A program made the translations under genes and the position numbers. From Sipunculus nudus (taxonomy: Eukaryota > Annelida > Sipuncula > Golfingiida > Sipunculidae), in the NCBI GenBank assembly GCA_026874595.1, contig CM049316.1, positions 73,935,176 through 73,999,175 on the forward strand: a stretch of 64,000 nt of DNA, in the 5' to 3' direction. Within the stretch, counting starts at the first letter, position 1; each line of letters opens with the position of its first letter. Positions 1 through 12,041 of this stretch are shown here, in pieces. Under the pieces are notes generated by a model. The model worked only from the letters and a program-made list of their open reading frames with translations, had not been told where the DNA came from and made no database searches.

Positions 1-2444
1 ACTGTCTGTTGTATGTTCTGTTTTGAAAAGTGTTTACTCTTTTCTTTATTCCACAAGGAATTACGGTAGATGATAGAAATTAAGGTTTGTGTTTGTGTGG
101 TGAGCTTCCTGCACTGTGCAATTCCTTGAAATCAATGCTGGCCTGCAGTCACAATAGGGGTCATCAACTTCATACAGTCATATGGACGCAAACACATGAA
201 ACATAAAAGTAAGAATATACAATAGCCAAAATAAATGTTTATTTACACATTGGTAAACTGAAAATAATATGTTCATAAGATTTTTAAAACTCCTTGGTTC
301 AGTCAGATTTGAGCGTGTTGTCATTTTAGGGAACGAAGGCTGGAAGGAAATATACACCCTTGCCACACTCTAAATCCTTTTCTGTCCCCTCCTGTTTGAC
401 CTGCAAAAACAAATGTTACCAATCTAAGTATACACATAGTCATTATTGCTCACATTAATTATTTTATTAAATAAGTTTAAAGATAATCTTTTGACATTGA
501 TGCTTAGTATTGCTTTTCTTTACATTAACATTAGTTTACCTTATCTGGAGGCAACACACAAGTCAAAAAAGGAAAAGAATTTATTTCACTGTAAGTACAT
601 CTGCTCTCTATATAGGGCTTTTAAATGTTCTGAAAATATGCCTGTTTAACATTTAGGATTATAAGTAAATACAGTTGGACTTCTCAATTACTAACACAGG
701 AAGAGTTTTCCAGTTATACAGAGTATATACAAACATTACAGATTATCAAATATACTGGTCACAGGACAGACACTGTGGCCTAAAGATGCTAATAGGTTCA
801 GAAAGTAGGTTACTCAGTTGAAACAATTTTAACATATAAGCAGTTATATTAATATCCCATATGCACAATAAATGTTAACCACCAAATTTGCCCTCAAATA
901 TGCTAAGTTCCAGCTATTTGATAAAAAAAAACTTACAATTCATAACATTTCCCATTTACTAAAAGATTTAAATGTTACTTTATATGATAAACTGAATATG
1001 CTTACCAGACAATTCTTGCAAGGGCTGGAGATATCTGGGCTCTCCTTATACTTTCTGAACCATTTCTTCATACTGGTTCTAAGAAAAGTAAAGAAACCAT
1101 TACAAATCATAGAAACAAAGGTTGTTGGAAATAAATAATAAAGAACATGGAGTCTTGCATATTTTGACATTTAAGTAGACAAATGGACTTAAAAAAGGGT
1201 CTCACATCAATTTATTTATTTCAAACATCTTTTACCAGGATAGCCTATATTCAGCACATTTGCTGGTTTTCAACAGGGTCCTGGATAAAGTTAGAACATA
1301 TAAAAAGAATAAAAATATACATCATACATATACAGATTAAACATGACATAGTGTTATATATATTAAATACATAGTTCAATATATAGCGCGAACGATTAAA
1401 AGATGTTATGCAGTAATGGAATATAGTCGTTACATTGAAAATAAAATAAAATAAAATACATATCAATCTCATGAAATTGATGAAAGGTAGATTTGTGGTA
1501 ATATACAAGTTAGAATAATATAAAAATGTACTATCATCACATCAAACATCTATATAAATGCTTAAAAATGGTCGTGATCTGAGGCATACTTTAAGGATAA
1601 AGGCAGTTGATTCCATAGATATGGACCTGCCAAGCTAAAACTAGATTTAAAACATTCACGCCTGGGCTTCGGTAAAATCAAATTATGGCTATCAGAAGAT
1701 CATGTTTCATATGGCATCCATTGCAACCTGAGAACAGTTTTAAAATATTCAGGTACGTCTTCAGACAAACATTTATATACTATATATAATATTTCTAAAA
1801 CAGTACATCAATGATATATTGGTGGTCAGTAATGTTCAAAATGAAGTCTTGATCTTTTATGGTGAAATGGCACTACTACATGTACATATAAAAAGAAATC
1901 ATTCAAGGTAGACTAAAAATCCACTTTTGATTATCCTGTAAATTTTACCAGATTTTAATTTTTCTTTGGGAATCAAAATAGTACCTAATGAAATCATCTG
2001 ATTCTTAGTGAAACAAATTCCCAAAATATTTTTTAGAAGTTTCTGCAGCATTTGTGTTCCCTTGGAAAATGTCTAAGTCCTATCTTGTAGAACAGTAAGC
2101 TCACAGTATATAAACTTATAACTGACATATAACGGACATATAACTGACATATACAGAACCCCTTCACGTTTACCTCCCTTATATCTCTCATACAAGTCAC
2201 ATATACATGAAACGTACAGAATGGCCTCATGTGCAACTCCCTTATAACTGACATATAACAAACATACAACTCCCTTATAACTCACATATAACAATGCCTG
2301 ACTAAACATATAGCTGCAATATACATATAACTCACATACATAGCATTTATATGGGAAATATATGTCCCTTATAAGGGACATATAAGGCCCTTATAAGGGA
2401 CATATAAGGCACATATATGTGAGTACTTTCCATTTTCGTAAGGG
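1..2444. mobile_element. Partial copy (A) of a DNA element with CATATATG-array ends
   Basis: Bases 1-1200 are nearly identical to 4678-5884, 1797-2016 match about 5897-6125, and 2034-2444 match 8045-8445. This is therefore a second copy of the 4230-8445 element, with its left end outside the window. Compared with that copy it has about 590 extra bases (1206-1797) and lacks about 1.9 kb at 2016-2034. Its right terminus, ATTTTCGTAAGGG at 2432-2444, equals the terminus of the other copy. Short reading frames inside are duplicated with the DNA and show no recognisable protein, so I see no gene here. Confidence 0.75.
2090..2444. repeat. Terminal palindromic array of element copy A
   Basis: The array is made of short units such as ACATATAACTGACATATA, CTTATAAGGGACATATA and CACATATATGTG, many of them self-complementary. 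It runs to the CGTAAGGG terminus. The same array occurs at 8100-8445, and a related denser one at 4250-4640. Confidence 0.8.
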
Positions 2445-2534
2445 ATGCTTCAACCACTCTCTTCTCATGAGTAAATGTTGGGTATGTTTCAAAGTGTACA
2501 ACCACTGGTCACACAATTGTTTCATATAGCAAAC

Positions 2535-2864
2535 TTACCTTAATCTTGCCAGTTGGCTTTTCTGTCTCAAATTAGTTATCGTTTTTTGTGATAACTCAAT
2601 GTTACAATCCCTGAAATAGGTCTGATACACATCATGTGGTATCATAGTCACATCTGAAAGGGTATCAAGTTCCAACTTTATTGACTTACCCTGTAACTCA
2701 AGTGTCACATATAGCATTTTGATCATGTCTAACTTTATCATCAACACACGATTTGGTTGAAAGATTGTCCGCATCAAAAGCAATTTTTTTGGTTGTAACA
2801 GAGTTCATATCAGTAGCAAATGGAGTCCCCATCATAAATAACAGATGGTTTAATGGTCTGGGCT
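2535..2864 (-). pseudogene. Ty3/Gypsy aspartic protease fragment
   Basis: Minus-strand translation gives a retropepsin-like stretch: a beta strand ending in LELDTLSDVTMI followed by a VYQTYF helix. The usual catalytic triplet is D-T-G; here the third position reads Leu, so the active site is damaged. The flanking sequence needs a frame change (2698-2901), so the gene is dead. It belongs to the same Gypsy copy as the zinc-knuckle gag at 9.26-9.86 kb: the two pieces lie in the right order on the same strand and are separated only by the MULE insertion flanked by GCTGGTTGAC. It is cut on its 3' side by element copy A. Confidence 0.6.
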
Positions 2865-2874
2865 GCTGGTTGAC
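2865..2874. repeat. Left target-site duplication of the MULE (GCTGGTTGAC)
   Basis: The identical 10-mer recurs at 9247-9256. Ten bases fits the 8-11 bp duplications typical of Mutator-like elements. Confidence 0.7.
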
Positions 2875-3130
2875 AGGTCTGTATATTATGTTGTAAGACA
2901 CAAAAAGTCAATGAAAGACATGAAAAGACAATGAAAGATCACACTTTGAGTATTAATTACGTCTCAGTTGTAATTTATATTCTACTGTAAGCTGAAAAAT
3001 ATTGGGTGTGATGGGAAATACTTGGGTCCTTGTGTTTTATTTTTTTTTCATTTTCTTTTTATTCTCATATGGTGAGGGTGGAGAAATCATTGGATAGATT
3101 CCACGAATTTACAAAGAATATTGATTCAGT

Positions 3131-3198
<68 letters not shown>
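3131..3198. repeat. (TA)n microsatellite
   Basis: Over 60 bases of uninterrupted TA repeats. Confidence 0.97.
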
Positions 3199-3199
<1 letters not shown>

Positions 3200-3931
3200 C
3201 ATTACCAGTTTAAGCAAGAAAAACAAATATTTAGAAAAAATTTATTAATTTCAGCTAAATGTTGTAATATTATCACCACATGAATTTCATATCACAAGAT
3301 CTATTGTTTCGTCAGTTGTATATATGACACTAAGTTTTAAGAGATGTCTGTTTTGAAAAATACCTTAAAAGTCCTCAAATGATCATTTTTAAGCAGATGT
3401 CTATTTTATTCTACATGTTATTGAAATATAATGAAATTAAAACCTCCTTATGATTGATTTAAGTCCAAGGAACAAGCAGAGTGACACTGGAGATATCTAC
3501 ATTTTATGGCCAGTCACTGTGACTTGACGGGGCTTTGCACTGCATGCCTTGGTAAACTTTGCAAGTGGAATTGAAATAGATGCTAAGACTTGATAAGAGG
3601 ATATGGCCAGATAATTTATATTACTCATGTTCTAATCTTCTTTTTTTTCAGTTTGCGGGTAGAAATGCATTCCCTGATTGGTCTTTTCTGTTGACCATGT
3701 TCCCTTCCTCCCTATTGAGTTGGCACTTTTAGCTGACTGTCAGTAGAGTGAACAAATCTCATATTTTGCATGTGCCTATGATCTGTCATGAATCCATCCC
3801 ATAGTTTTGATTGTTTGTTTTCTGTTTTGCTGGCCCAAATCACTGGGTCCATGTGATACTTAGGAATCTGTCAACTTAGTAATAATTCCCCCACCCTTTC
3901 ACAGCTCTTTTAACATCATTTAGAGTCCACT

Positions 3932-4229
3932 CTAACCAAACAGTAAATTGCTCAGTATCTTCCTGTTTTTCTCGTCTGTCCCAACTTTGTTTCTGAGGTA
4001 ATCATCTGCATTCTGTCTAAGATGCCTGCTGCATAAAACCTGGGTAGTTTTAGGAAATGCATGTTTGATAGCTTTCCTCAAGGCTTGTTCATTATCTGTC
4101 CCTATTGTTATGTTATCATCTTGGTGAAGTCCTAAGGCTGCTGAGAGATGGCTGAAGAATGAGGCATATGTTTCAAACGTTGACTTTCTGTGGAGAAATA
4201 TAGGACCAATGAACAGTGGGTGATCACTT
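3932..4229 (-). pseudogene. MULE transposase, C-terminal half
   Basis: The translation contains the conserved MULE/Phantom core: a SDHPLFIGP strand, then HRKSTFETYASFF, then a GTDNEQAL motif that carries a catalytic-type Asp, then an LCSRHLRQN stretch typical of the segment after the second Asp, ending near a NLLFG helix. The protein should continue at both ends. Its N-terminal half is found at 8446-8870, and 4230-8445 is an insertion between them. Stops follow at 3932 and the remaining C-terminus is not recognisable. Transposases of this class cut and paste their own element. This copy is dead. Confidence 0.7.
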
Positions 4230-4640
4230 CCCTTACCGAAAATTTTTATAAGTCCCATATATGTGAAAGTTATATGGCACATATAAGGCACATATATGTG
4301 CCATATATGTCCCTTATATCCAACCTTATAACTCCCATATATGTCACATATATGTCTGGTATATGGATTTTATATGCAAATTAGGTAGGAGCCTTATATG
4401 TCACATATATGGGCCTTATATGTCACTTATAAGGCTTCCACATATAGGTCCCCTATAACTCCCATATATGTCCCATATATGTCTCTTATAACTCCCATAT
4501 ATGTCCCATATATGTGCCTTATAACTCCCATATATGTGCCTTATAACTCCCATATATGTGACATATATGTGACATATATGGGACTTATAAGTGCCATATA
4601 TGTCCCTTATAAATGACATATAGCTCACATACAAGTCCAG
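4230..4640. repeat. Left terminal palindromic array of element copy B
   Basis: At least fifteen short units of the form CCCATATATGTC, CCTTATAACTCC and CACATATATGTG. The core CATATATG is a perfect palindrome recurring roughly every 12-25 bases. Confidence 0.85.
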
Positions 4641-7600
4641 TGTAGGCACCTTCTGTGCTGTTTGTCAATAGCTCAGTTACTATCTGTTGTATGTTCTGTT
4701 TTGAAAGGTGTTTACTCTTTTCTTTATTCCACAAGCAATTACGTTAGATGATAGAAATTAAGGTTTGTGTGTGTGTGTGGTGAGCTTCCTGCACTGTGCA
4801 ATTCCTTGAAATCAATGCTGGCCTGCAGTCACACTGGGAGTCATCAACTTCATACAGTCATATGGACGCAAACATATGAAACATAAAAGTAAGAAAATAC
4901 AAAAGCCAAAATTAATGTTTATTTACACATTTGTAAACTGAAAATAATATTTTTATAAGATTTTTAAAACTCCCTGGTTCAGTCAGATTTGAGAGTGTTG
5001 TCATTTTAGGGAATGAAGGCTGGAAGGAAATATACACCCTTGCCACACTCTAAATCCTTTTCTGTCCCCTCCTGTTTGACCTGCAAAAACAAATGTTACC
5101 AGTCTAAGTATACACATATAGTCATTATTGCTCAAATTAATTATTTTATTAAATAAGTTTAAAGATAATCTTTTGACATTGATGCTTAGTATTGCTTTTC
5201 TTAACATTAACATTAGTTTACCTTATCTGGAGGCAACACACAAGTCAAAAAAGGAAAAGAATTTATTTCACTGAAAGTACATCTGCTCTCTATATAGGGG
5301 TTTTAAATGTTCTGAAAATATGCCTGTTTAACATTTAGGATTATAAGTAAATACAGTTGGACTTCTCAATTACTAACAGAGGAAGAGTTTTCCAGTTATA
5401 CAGAGTATATACAAACATTACAGATTATTAAATATACTGGTCACGGGACAGACACTGTGGCCTAAAGATGCTCATAGGTTCAGAAAGTAGGTTACTCAAT
5501 TGAAACAATTGTAACATGTAAGCAGTTATATTAATATCCCATATGCACAATAAATGTTAACTACCAAATTTGCACTTCAAATATGGTAAGTTCCAGCTAT
5601 TTGATAAAAAAAACTTACAATTCATAACATTTCCCATTTGCTAAAAGATTTAAATGTTCCTTTATATGATAAACTGAATATGCTTACCAGACAATTCTTG
5701 CAAGGGCTGGAGATATCTGGGCTCTCCTTATACTTTCTGCACCATTTCTTCATACTGGTTCTAAGAAAAGTAAAGAAATCATTACAAATCATAGAAACAA
5801 AGGTTGTTGGAAATAAATAATTAAGAACATGGAGTCTTGCATATTTTGACATTTAAGTAGACAAATTATTTAACTAAAAAAGGGCCTCACATAAATAATA
5901 TAACTAAAACAGTACATCAATGATATATTGGTGGTGAGTAATGTTCAAAATGACGTCTTGATCTTTTATGGTGAAATGGCACTAATACATGTACATGTAA
6001 AAAGAAATCATTCAAGGTGGACTAAAAACCCACTCTTGATTAACCTGTAAATTGAACCAGATTTGATTTCTCTTTAGGAATCAAAACAGTACCTAATGGA
6101 ATCATCTGATCCTTAGTGAAACAAATTCCCAAATTATTATGGTTTTTCTTTTGTGATGAAAGTGAATATGTCAGAAAAACCTCAAAGGAAAAAAAAGTCA
6201 GAGGACCAAGCCCTTTAAAGTTAAAGTGCTCATGACCTTTATAAAGAGTGTTCTTGATCTTCTGATGTCAAATTCAGATTAAATTCATACATATGGTTAT
6301 GAATGGTTTATGGGTTGTTATGAAACATAGTGTGTTATGTATCAAATTGTTAATTAATTGGTGTTTACAGTATATGTAAATGACATGTAGAAAGGCATAT
6401 TACCAAATTAAAGCTTAATTTAGGAGCTTTTGTGTGATAGACTACAATAGTAAAAAAATATTTGATTAATTGAAATGTTTTGGTTGAGTACAGCAAACCT
6501 CTCTTCAATTTTATAAAAAAAAGCATTCATCAAAATTGAGACAGTGGCTGTAAATTCAGCAATGATCAACAGTGTTAATGTTTACTTTGCCTGAAAGAAA
6601 AACTTATAATTATTGTATAATTAAACATTTTTAATCATATTATAACTTTTAGGCACTCTAGCAAGACAGAAAAATTCAAGTCAATCTGGAAAATGGAAAG
6701 GAACATAATTACCTTGTAGCAGCTTTTTCTTTTCATGACCCAGAGTTCAGCTAAATAATAACATGGTCAATAGCTATGTATAGGTTCAACAAATAAAATG
6801 GTAGTATGTGGTACTCATAGCATTTGTGTGCCAATTAAGCTTTATGTAGGTTAACTGATCAACCCTTCACAGGTAGGGGACATTCAGAAATTACATCAAT
6901 ATGTAACTTTAGGGCCTGCTGCTGACTCTTGATTTTTCCACACCCTATTGCAAATAGCACCACTGAAAAGAATATGTTCTTAGCTTCATGTTGGTGCATA
7001 GAGGGGCAACAGCATCAGCTTTTTGTAGAGAATGTGGTATTTTGTAAAAATGGGCCACCAAATAGGAAATGTTATCTTGAAACACACAAATTCTTTTTTG
7101 CAGGGCAAACCAAGATAGGTGAAGTCATCTTTATGCAATCACTGGTTTACTATGCAAAAATAACTTAAATAATGCAAGATTACTTACCAATGAGACATTT
7201 TTTCAGCTATACATTCCCCTTCTGCTTGAGCAGCTTGACAAAGAACTTCTCTTCAAAGTGTGTACTCCCTTAACGGTTACCGGATGTTATCATTCAGATG
7301 TAAACTGACTCTGCATGCCTTAGTTGTGCACAGCCTGTACAGTATTCATGTGACGTCACCACTATTCCAGGGCAGGGTACAGTAAGGTCAATGGCCCATT
7401 GCAGAGAATGCTTGTACAGCAAGCTTGTCTGCTGGGGGGGGGGGGTAGTTACATATACTTGTGAAATTTACTGAATATAATGCTGGTTATTGTCACAATA
7501 AGAATGCAGATACTTATTCTTTTACCTCTGCTTTTATCAATGCTGTTGATTTTCAGTGTCAATATTTTACTGCTAAAATGTGTGGGTGATGAGCTGTTTC

Positions 7601-8044
7601 TAAAACCAATATGATATTAGGTTAATGCCTATGTATTCCCATAATTGGTCAGCGGCACACTACATCAGTACCCTTTGTTCTGTATTTATGAAGTAGTTAT
7701 CAATTGCAATTAGATGCTGAAGTACTTGTATATACACTACATTCCAAAAGAATTATTTTTTCTTATAATTATCAAGGGCAAATTATAACTAATGTGAAAT
7801 ATAGTCAAATTATTTTTTTGTATTGTGTTTTGTGTAAATGATGTTTTACTGCATGCAGATTACTATATTTTACACTTCTTAATGAATAAGTCAGATGAAA
7901 AAAAAAATTATTTATAGTATTATTTTTCTAATATAAATAAAGTTCTGAGGAAGCTGGTTATTTTGATACCCATTTTAACATACTTCTTAAGTATTTATTT
8001 TTCAATTATAATTCATTTTCTTAAAACCATAATGGAGCTGGGAC

Positions 8045-8445
8045 TTAGAAATTTCTGCAGCATTTGTGTTCCCATGGAAAATGTCTAAGTCCTATCTTGT
8101 AGAACAGTGAGCTCACAGTATATAAACTTATAACTGACATATAACTGACATATACAGAACCCCTTCACGTTCACCTCCCTTATATCTCCCATACAAGTCA
8201 CATATAAATGAAATGTACAGAATGGCCTCATGTGCAACTCCCTTATAACTGACATATAACAAACATACAACTCCCTTATAACTCACATATAACAATGCCT
8301 GACTAAACATATAGCTGCAATATACATATAACTCACATACATAGCATTTATATGGGAAATATATGTCCCTTATAAGGGACATATAAGGCCCTTATAAGAG
8401 ACATATAAGGCACATATATGTGAGTACTTTCCATTTTCGTAAGGG
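8045..8445. repeat. Right terminal palindromic array of element copy B
   Basis: Nearly identical to 2034-2444. Units include GACATATAACTGACATATA and TTATAAGGGACATATAAGG, ending at CGTAAGGG. Confidence 0.85.
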
Positions 8446-8870
8446 TTATGCTGATTTTGTTGAAGGACAGGTGTTTGTAAACACCCAACTGTAGCATGTA
8501 TATCCCCAAGATTGAAGGTTTTGTTGAAAGACAACACACTGCCAGGATTTTTTTTTCACAGAATCTTTTTATGTCCCTGAGTTGTTCTTGCACATACAGA
8601 ATCACAGATGGCACACTACCTTTTGAATGGATGTTCTTGCACCATGGGATGCATATATTTACCATTTTCTCTACCACTTGTACATTGTCAGCAAAGTTCT
8701 CGCTGTTTTTTGGCGTGTTTTCAAATCAATGGAAGCTTCTTTCTCCTTTTGTCTATACTTTCTGTTTATTACTTGTCTTACATCTACAGGAGCCATTGAT
8801 TCATTGTTTCTTTGAGTCATCATGTTGTACACCTGTTTTTGGATTATGGTATGCACTAAGCCTGTCTATT
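8446..8870 (-). pseudogene. MULE transposase, N-terminal half
   Basis: Minus-strand translation shows the region that precedes the catalytic core in Phantom-type MULE transposases: VDVRQVINRKYRQKEKEAS (a helical DNA-binding-linked segment), then SVILYVQEQLRDIKRFC, then a VYKHLSF strand at the breakpoint with the inserted element. The pieces occupy different frames (8671-8856 versus 8446-8677), so at least one indel has occurred. It continues directly into the 3932-4229 half once the 4230-8445 element is ignored. Confidence 0.65.
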
Positions 8871-9145
8871 TCCATCATAACTGCTGGAATATATATTATA
8901 ATGATAAAACTCATTTTATATTTATTTATTAAATATATTTTGGGTGGTTATCACTAACTCAATACACTTTCATAGTGGTCAGTGTATAGGCTAAATAACC
9001 AATAGCCCATATATTGACCACTAGGTGGCAGCACATTCATATATCCCGTGCACCTGTGATTATACTGGTTGTCCTTTAACAGTTCCACTGGCGACTCAAT
9101 CTCTAGCTAAAAAAATTGAGTGTAACAGTTGAAGATGGTATTATC

Positions 9146-9232
9146 TTTCATTGTCTTTCTGTGTCTTGCATTGTCTTTTCATGTCTTTCATTGTCTTTTT
9201 GTGTCTTTCATTGTCTTCTTGTGTCTTTCATT
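9146..9232. repeat. CATTGTCTTTTTGTGTCTTT minisatellite at the MULE right end
   Basis: Four to five imperfect units of about 16-21 bp. The inverted counterpart lies at 2897-2940, so these units are part of the MULE ends. Confidence 0.8.
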
Positions 9233-9246
9233 TAAGTATACAAATC

Positions 9247-9256
9247 GCTGGTTGAC
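9247..9256. repeat. Right target-site duplication of the MULE (GCTGGTTGAC)
   Basis: Matches 2865-2874 exactly. Confidence 0.7.
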
Positions 9257-9860
9257 TCTGTTTCTGGTTTATTGCTGGTTACCTCTTGGTTCTCTGTAGC
9301 CCATAGATTGTTTCTGTTTTGACGCCATAGATTGACATTTACATGGTATATGTCCCACTTTGTGACAAATGTTGCACTCGTTGTCTTTAAACCAACAACG
9401 GTGATGTTGGTTTATGTGTAACTTAACTGTAAATGCCACATCTCGAACATGCGGGTAACAGCAGTTCTGCATGGTGAGTGGTCAGTCACATGTTGTCCCG
9501 ACTTCCTTTCGGCCTATCTGTGGGTGCTGAGTTCTTGAGTTCCTAACTTTATGAAGTGTTACTGGTTGTAGTAGAGGCCAAATTTGGCAGTTCATGAATT
9601 TATTTGGTTTCTTCCATTGTCATTTTGTGCGTTAAAGCAAATTCTACCACTCCCTCCAAATTTAGATCGGGCTTTTCACGTGACTTACCATCGCCTATAA
9701 ATATCACAATGTTTCAGGGCACAAACATATAACTGATAGCTACTGGTAATGTATCAGTGGAATGTCTTTAATTAACTTGTTTTAATTTAATGGATATGTG
9801 TTCACCGAATCGCTCGAATATCTCCTCATAGTGTAGTCATCCACGAAAACTCGAGCAAGA
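9257..9860 (-). pseudogene. Ty3/Gypsy gag fragment with CCHC zinc knuckle
   Basis: The minus strand encodes CNICHKVGHIPCKC, a C-x2-C-x4-H-x4-C nucleocapsid knuckle, preceded by HRCWFKDNE as in invertebrate Gypsy gag. Further upstream (about 9600-9820), in other frames, are EEIFERFGEHI and PDLNLEGVVEFALTH, which resemble the gag helices before the knuckle. Several stops and frame changes make it a pseudogene. Gag forms the retrotransposon particle. The matching protease lies at 2535-2864 beyond the MULE insertion. Confidence 0.65.
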
Positions 9861-9899
9861 AGTCCATGTTCTGTTTTAATTGTTCCTCAGAGCCGTTCA

Positions 9900-10700
9900 G
9901 ATTGTTCTAAATCTCAGTTTCTTTGAATGTGCGCTTGATGAGTTCTGGATTGTCATATCCTTCTTTGTGGGCTTCAGACACCCAGTCAATCAAAGTTTGT
10001 TTAGATGGCGGTTTGACGGATGGGGTTTCTGCGGTGGTCTCTGCCACCGCATCATGCATGAAGGCACACCATTTCTTTCGTAATACTCCCATGAAAGGTT
10101 TGATGATTGATACGATTGTAGCTTAGAGGTACAACTTCCTGGTGTAACAGTCAGGTGACAGTTTGCTTTCTAGAATTGGGCTTTAACAGAATCAACAAGA
10201 TGGGCCCGGAAGCTGTCCAAGACCATGATGGCAGGTCTCCATTTTGTGTACCGGCGGATAATCTCATGAATTTACATTCTATCAGTTCTTGGTCCATCCA
10301 GGTTTTTGCCTGGACTATGAAGCCCTTTTGTTCTTTAAGATTTAGCTGTCTCTTCCCTTTGAAAATCACCTTCAGTGGCAACATTATAACTGGCGCTGTA
10401 TAAGTTAGCAATATAGTGATAAGTCTCTTGTCCGCCCCTGCAGTTTCCAGTTCCCACACAGAACTTTTTGACTGCAGTCTGGTCGATGGTTTCACCCGTG
10501 ACGAGATCAAAGTAGGACGGTTTTTCATCCATGTTTGGTATCAGTTCATCTTTAGTTTCTTCTGTTTCACGTAGTTTTGTCACGAAATTGTGGGAACTTG
10601 GGATTTTTGTTTCCAGTTGCTAAGGCAGATTTTAGGAGATGCTAGTATGCACGCTTTCATTCCGAAGTCCACAAATAGAACAATCAAGCAATTGTTCCTA
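9900..10700 (-). pseudogene. pogo/Tigger-like transposase (first copy)
   Basis: Read on the minus strand, and spread over at least two frames, there are: HNFVTKLRE, then NMDEKPSYFDL (first catalytic Asp region of DDE_1 transposases), then VIFKGKRQL and GFIVQ and WMDQELI, then a MVLDSFRAHL motif (second catalytic region), and a C-terminal WVSEAHKEGYDNPELI helix near 9920-9990. Frame changes and stops show it is inactive. The family consists of cut-and-paste transposases related to CENP-B and jerky. No DNA-binding N-terminus or terminal repeats were found beyond 10.7 kb. Confidence 0.75.
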
Positions 10701-12039
10701 TTTCACTCCGGATCTGCAGTTATGGCTAAGGTAATTTGAAGACAATAACATACTCAGAAATGCCCTGACCTCGCCCCCCAATCTTGTTTTATAAACTTGC
10801 TCCTTTTGGCAATGGTCAAGTTTGGCACAGTCAAGTACTGTCTGAGGATGGTGGGGGGGGGGGGGGTGCTGGCCACGGTTGCCAATTGTTCTTTATGAAA
10901 ATGAAATTTTTGGTTAAAGTTTGTCACATATTATGTAAATGTTCCATTTATTACAGAATATGTTTCATCAATAGATATATATGTTCCAGTATTAAGTATA
11001 TTTTATGTATTGCTACGGATGAGGGGAATTAGCACAAAACACATAGTATAAGTTCCATTATATTTATAGAAATGTCACTTTGTAACATGGTACACGTGTA
11101 TAGTTTCACTGTGCTGGCTTGACTTGCTAGCTGTCCAGCAGGCCCGAGTGGCCTCACCCATTGCCTCATTTTCATCCCCGGATCGTCATACAGTATGACA
11201 CGTAGCAGTATGTATATATATAAATATTTGTATACCATATTCTGTGGAATGAAGTGAAATGGTCCTTGAATATTCAATTCCAAAATATATGTTTGAAACA
11301 CTTGAAAAATATTGGATTATATTTATATAAACTATTGCAGAAACATTGTATCATTGAGATCTATTATATCTTTAGTCATATATATTAATTATTTACTTTG
11401 TGAAACAAAAAATGAATAAATATGTATTTGTGTTGGACCTGTTGTCTGTTAAATATTTTTCATTTGAAGGTTTGTGTTATATGAAATCAGCCTGGGATAT
11501 AAGTAGTTGGAACATTTAGCATAATGGTACTTTTGCTAATTATGTGTCAACATCAAAAACAATATTAGACATATATATGAATGTGTATATATGATGTTCA
11601 CTTTACCTTTGAGCAATACGTCTTTTTCTTCCATGCTCCCAAATTTTTCTAACAATTCATTTTGTTCTGTTGTGTCAAACACAGCCTGGATGATGTATTT
11701 GTTTCCTTTGCAACTGCTGCCAAATAACAGATATCATTCCTGATTCCTTCAACTCCAAGGAATGTCACACAGTGGAAGTGGGTCTAATTCTTGTACCTAG
11801 ATATAAAAATATACTGATATTATTATCAATAAATTAAGACATTGATATGTTTACATTAATAATGGGGTAGGTAGAATTATAGTCAGCTGTGCTAAAAATC
11901 ATAAAACCATGATGTTACATGTCTGTAAATGGAATGGTAGAAGACTGTTTTGTTTAATACAATGATATTTTATTTCACTCAAGAAATACAGACAGTCCCT
12001 TGCACTGACGTTTCTGTGAGTATGGTAAATAGTTAATTT
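10701..12039. other. No gene recognised
   Basis: AT-rich sequence with a G tract at about 10852-10866 and short unconserved reading frames on both strands. Confidence 0.5.
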
Positions 12040-12041
12040 TA

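Larger units (their letters stand above)
4230..8445. mobile_element. 4.2-kb DNA element (copy B) with palindromic-array termini
   Basis: Its termini are inverted: the left begins CCCTTACCGAAAAT and the right ends ATTTTCGTAAGGG. Each is followed inward by about 400 bp of CATATATG/TTATAAG palindromic units. It interrupts the MULE transposase. Removing it together with one copy of a flanking TT leaves the transposase frame open across the junction, which marks the boundaries closely. The interior (4650-8045) shows short, non-conserved reading frames only, so it looks non-autonomous. The superfamily is unclear: a 2-bp duplication and CCCTTAC ends match nothing I can name. Confidence 0.7.
2875..9246 (-). 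mobile_element. Mutator-like element (MULE, Phantom type), interrupted
   Basis: The element is bounded by a 10-bp duplication. Its ends are imperfect inverted repeats: the left starts AGGTCTGTATATTATG, and the reverse complement of the right starts GATTTGTATACTTAAATG. Both ends then pass into AGACACAAAAAG/CAATGAAAGACA minisatellite units (2897-2940 and 9146-9232, inverted relative to each other). A degenerate MULE transposase is encoded on the minus strand in two halves (8870-8446 and 4229-3932), separated by the 4.2-kb element at 4230-8445. The whole MULE sits inside a Ty3/Gypsy copy. About 2.9-3.9 kb holds a (TA)n tract and otherwise no gene that I can see. Confidence 0.7.

Noticed and set aside
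2033-2381. Overlapping minus-strand reading frames rich in Tyr/Cys/Met (also at 4398-4649 and 8085-8382)
   Set aside because: They are translations of the CATATATG-type palindromic arrays and appear on both strands.
3030-3248. Reading frame with a poly Tyr-Ile stretch
   Set aside because: It is the (TA)n microsatellite.
8496-8957. 153-codon plus-strand reading frame, Leu/Ser/Phe-rich
   Set aside because: Lies opposite the MULE transposase half, which has recognisable motifs.
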